Assembly (NCBI GenBank): GCA_009923345.1
Contig: RFTR01000001.1
Span: 1-41,567, forward strand
Reading direction: 5' to 3'
DNA length: 41,567 nt
Origin: Betaproteobacteria bacterium
GTDB taxonomy: Bacteria > Pseudomonadota > Gammaproteobacteria > Burkholderiales > Burkholderiaceae_C
Part shown: positions 39,984 through 41,567 of the stretch, one piece after another
Layout: the number at the start of each line of letters is the position of its first letter
How positions within the stretch are numbered: position 1 is the stretch's first letter
Position numbers and translations under genes: made by a program
The notes under the pieces: generated by a model
The model's database searches: none
The model's input: the letters and a program-made list of their open reading frames with translations, nothing else
What the model was told of the DNA's origin: nothing

Positions 39984-41246
39984 ATGACCAACAACACGAC
40001 TTACACCCAACTAGACGCTTGGATTGACTCGCACTTTGACGAGCAAGTCAAATTTCTGCAAGCACTGATTCGTGTACCTACCGACACACCACCCGGTGAC
40101 AACGCACCACATGCCGAGCGCACAGCCGAACTGCTCAAAGACTTTGGTTTTGAAGCAGAGAAATACCCTATTCCCGCCAATGAAGTGCACAACAACGGCC
40201 TAGAAAGCATTACCAACCTGATTGTGCGTCGCAAATATGGCCCGGGAAAAACAATCGCTTTGAACGCCCACGGCGATGTAGTGCCTCCCGGTGAAGGATG
40301 GACCAAAGACCCCTACGGCGGAGAGATTGAAAACGGCAAAATATTTGGCCGTGCGAGCGCGGTTAGCAAATGTGACTTCTCTACCTTTACCTTTGCGGCA
40401 CGTGCGCTAGAAGCCGTGAACGCCGCGTCACAACACCCACTCCACGGCACTTTGGAATTGCATTTCACCTATGACGAAGAGTTTGGCGGATTGCTTGGTC
40501 CAGGTTGGTTACTAGAGCATGGACACACCAAACCCGATTTGATGATTGCAGCGGGTTTTAGTTACCAAGTGGTCACAGCACACAATGGTTGCTTGCAAAT
40601 GGAAGTCACGGTGCATGGCGAAATGGCTCATGCCGCAATTCCAGACAGTGGCACCGACGCACTACAAGGTGCAGTGCATATATTGCAAGCCTTGCACGCA
40701 CTCAATACCCAATACCTGCAAATTACTTCCAAGGTAGAAGGTATCAGCCACCCCTATTTGAATGTCGGCCAAATCCATGGCGGCACCAACACCAACGTAG
40801 TGCCTGGCAAAGTGGTTTTCAAATTAGACCGCCGAATGATTCCAGAAGAAAACCCCATCGAAGTGGAAGCCAGCATTCGTCAAACGATTGAAAAAGCCGC
40901 GCAATCGTTCAAACCGTCTCGCGGTGGAAGCCAACTCAAGGTAGATATCAAACGCATCTTGTTGGCAAACGCTATGAAACCTTTAGCGGGCAACCAGCCT
41001 TTGGTCGATGCCATTCAAAAGCACGGCGAAGTTTTGTTCGGCGAACCCATCCCAGCGGTAGGCACGCCTTTGTACACCGATGTTCGCCTGTATGTTGAAC
41101 GCGGCATTCCTGGTGTGATTTACGGCGCTGGGCCGCGTACAGTGCGGGAATCTCACGCCAAGCGTGCAGATGAACGACTCGATCTTGAAGATTTGCGACG
41201 TGCCACCAAAGTGGTGGCAAGAACGCTGCAAGATTTGCTGGCCTAA
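39984..41246 (+). CDS. M20-family metallohydrolase (ArgE/DapE-like), substrate unknown
   Basis: The 420-residue protein has the M20 fold: NAHGDVVPPGEGW with His96 and Asp98, YDEEFGG with Glu165/Glu166, AHAAIPDSGTDAL in the lid domain, and GAGPRTVRESHAKRADERL near the end. At the place of the metal-bridging Asp (GRGxxDMKG in DapE) it reads GRASAVSK (122-129), so Val127 replaces Asp. Position at the end of the purine set suggests a ureide or N-carbamoyl substrate, such as ureidoglycolate, for which no enzyme is otherwise present. This is inference; a peptidase role is equally possible. Confidence 0.85.
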   Translation: MTNNTTYTQLDAWIDSHFDEQVKFLQALIRVPTDTPPGDNAPHAERTAELLKDFGFEAEKYPIPANEVHNNGLESITNLIVRRKYGPGKTIALNAHGDVVPPGEGWTKDPYGGEIENGKIFGRASAVSKCDFSTFTFAARALEAVNAASQHPLHGTLELHFTYDEEFGGLLGPGWLLEHGHTKPDLMIAAGFSYQVVTAHNGCLQMEVTVHGEMAHAAIPDSGTDALQGAVHILQALHALNTQYLQITSKVEGISHPYLNVGQIHGGTNTNVVPGKVVFKLDRRMIPEENPIEVEASIRQTIEKAAQSFKPSRGGSQLKVDIKRILLANAMKPLAGNQPLVDAIQKHGEVLFGEPIPAVGTPLYTDVRLYVERGIPGVIYGAGPRTVRESHAKRADERLDLEDLRRATKVVARTLQDLLA

Positions 41247-41252
41247 AAGAAA

Positions 41253-41276
41253 AAAGCCTCGATTTCTCGAGGCTTT
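41253..41276. terminator. bidirectional terminator between the M20 gene and tRNA-Arg
   Basis: AAAGCCTCGA-TTTC-TCGAGGCTTT is a perfect 10-bp stem. On the minus strand it is followed by a run TTTTTTCTTTT, a strong terminator for the tRNA; on the plus strand the T-run is only TTTAT. Confidence 0.9.
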
Positions 41277-41285
41277 ATCTGTTGT

Positions 41286-41362
41286 TGGTGCGGCTGGCAG
41301 GAATCGAACCCACGACCCCTTGGTTCGTAGCCAAGTACTCTATCCAGCTGAGCTACAGCCGC
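41286..41362 (-). tRNA. tRNA-Arg (anticodon ACG)
   Basis: The 77-nt gene has an acceptor stem GCGGCTG/CAGCCGC, D-arm GCTCAGCTGGATAGAGT, anticodon stem CTTGG/CCAAG with loop CTACGAA (anticodon ACG, read as ICG), T-arm with GTTCGATTC, discriminator A and an encoded CCA end. It reads CGU, CGC and CGA codons. It is convergent with the M20 gene. Confidence 0.97.
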
Positions 41363-41427
41363 TTTGGAAAGTTCGTGATTCTAGCATAGACCTTTCGATA
41401 TGATGTTTCATTCACAGAAAGAAAACC

Positions 41428-41567
41428 ATGGACTTGAACCTTCAACACAAACATGTCTTGATCACTGGTGGCAGCAAAGGGATAGGGCTTGCTTGCGCGG
41501 AGAACTTTCTCAACGAAGGCGCAAAAGTCACATTGGTTTCGCGTACCCCTCAAAACTTAGCCAATGC
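41428..41567 (+). CDS. SDR-family oxidoreductase (cut by window edge)
   Basis: The first 46 residues from ATG 41428 read MDLNLQHKHVLITGGSKGIG and then LACAENFLNEGAKVTLVSR. The TGGSKGIG glycine motif at about residues 13-20 is the NAD(P)-binding signature of short-chain dehydrogenases, and the Arg ending strand 2 (VSR) suggests NADP preference. The catalytic Tyr-x-x-x-Lys lies outside the window. It is divergent from the tRNA gene with a 65-bp gap. Confidence 0.9.
   Translation, partial: MDLNLQHKHVLITGGSKGIGLACAENFLNEGAKVTLVSRTPQNLAN

Noticed and set aside
1..41567. CRISPR arrays, prophage, complete insertion sequences, rRNA genes, replication origin
   Set aside because: I saw no regularly spaced repeats, no transposase, integrase or phage structural genes, no rRNA-like sequence and no DnaA-box cluster.

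Overview
The window reads as chromosome of a betaproteobacterium of the order Burkholderiales, most likely Comamonadaceae (Rhodoferax, Limnohabitans or Polaromonas-like). The basis is protein resemblance (FolC next to a SPOR-type protein, PpnP, the PuuD/PuuE urate route, periplasmic Bug-type binding proteins), moderate GC content and dense gene packing. The genus is an inference and was not tested by any search.

Left part (1 to about 21.7 kb): housekeeping genes. In order these are a SPOR-type protein (cut by the window edge), folC, a glycine-zipper envelope protein, ppnP, argG, murB, a 5'-truncated yajQ, plsY, an aldo/keto reductase, an acyl-CoA synthetase, an alpha/beta hydrolase, prfB with its programmed +1 frameshift, pepN, fbp, a ParD/ParE-type toxin-antitoxin pair, a fossil of a livF-like ATPase gene, a membrane-anchored methyltransferase, a CorC/HlyC-type CBS protein, apaH, a DEAD-box helicase and dcd. 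Two gaps between convergent genes (argG/murB and yajQ/plsY) hold copies of an unusual palindromic mosaic element. The full copy is two inverted modules that share a core but have unrelated 25 and 26 bp basal stems. All six stem mismatches become G-U pairs when each module is read as RNA in the same sense. I regard this as the most novel signal in the window.

Right part (21.8 to 41.2 kb): a catabolic region for purines and C2/C3 acids. A leftward set (tartrate dehydrogenase, Bug-type binding protein, glycerate 2-kinase) diverges from an 8-oxoguanine deaminase. A Phd/CcdB-type toxin-antitoxin pair follows and abuts a broken modC. Then come modB, modA, puuD, xdhC, xdhB, xdhA and uraH, all leftward. 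Diverging from uraH is a GntR-type regulator followed by puuE, a uraD-allC fusion and an M20-family hydrolase.

Together these genes can be laid out as a route. Xanthine or 8-oxoguanine goes to urate (XdhAB, deaminase), to 5-hydroxyisourate (PuuD), to OHCU (UraH), to allantoin and allantoate (UraD domain, PuuE) and to ureidoglycolate (AllC domain). Glyoxylate-derived glycerate could enter glycolysis through the glycerate kinase. ModABC would supply molybdenum for XdhAB, and XdhC would mature it. Ureidoglycolate lyase, glyoxylate carboligase and tartronate semialdehyde reductase are not in the window. GTATAC-centred palindromes before gntR/uraH and before xdhA are candidate operators.

The window ends with a bidirectional terminator, a tRNA-Arg(ACG) gene and the start of an SDR oxidoreductase. 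Three damaged genes (yajQ, livF relic, modC) show recent local deletion, or in part assembly faults.
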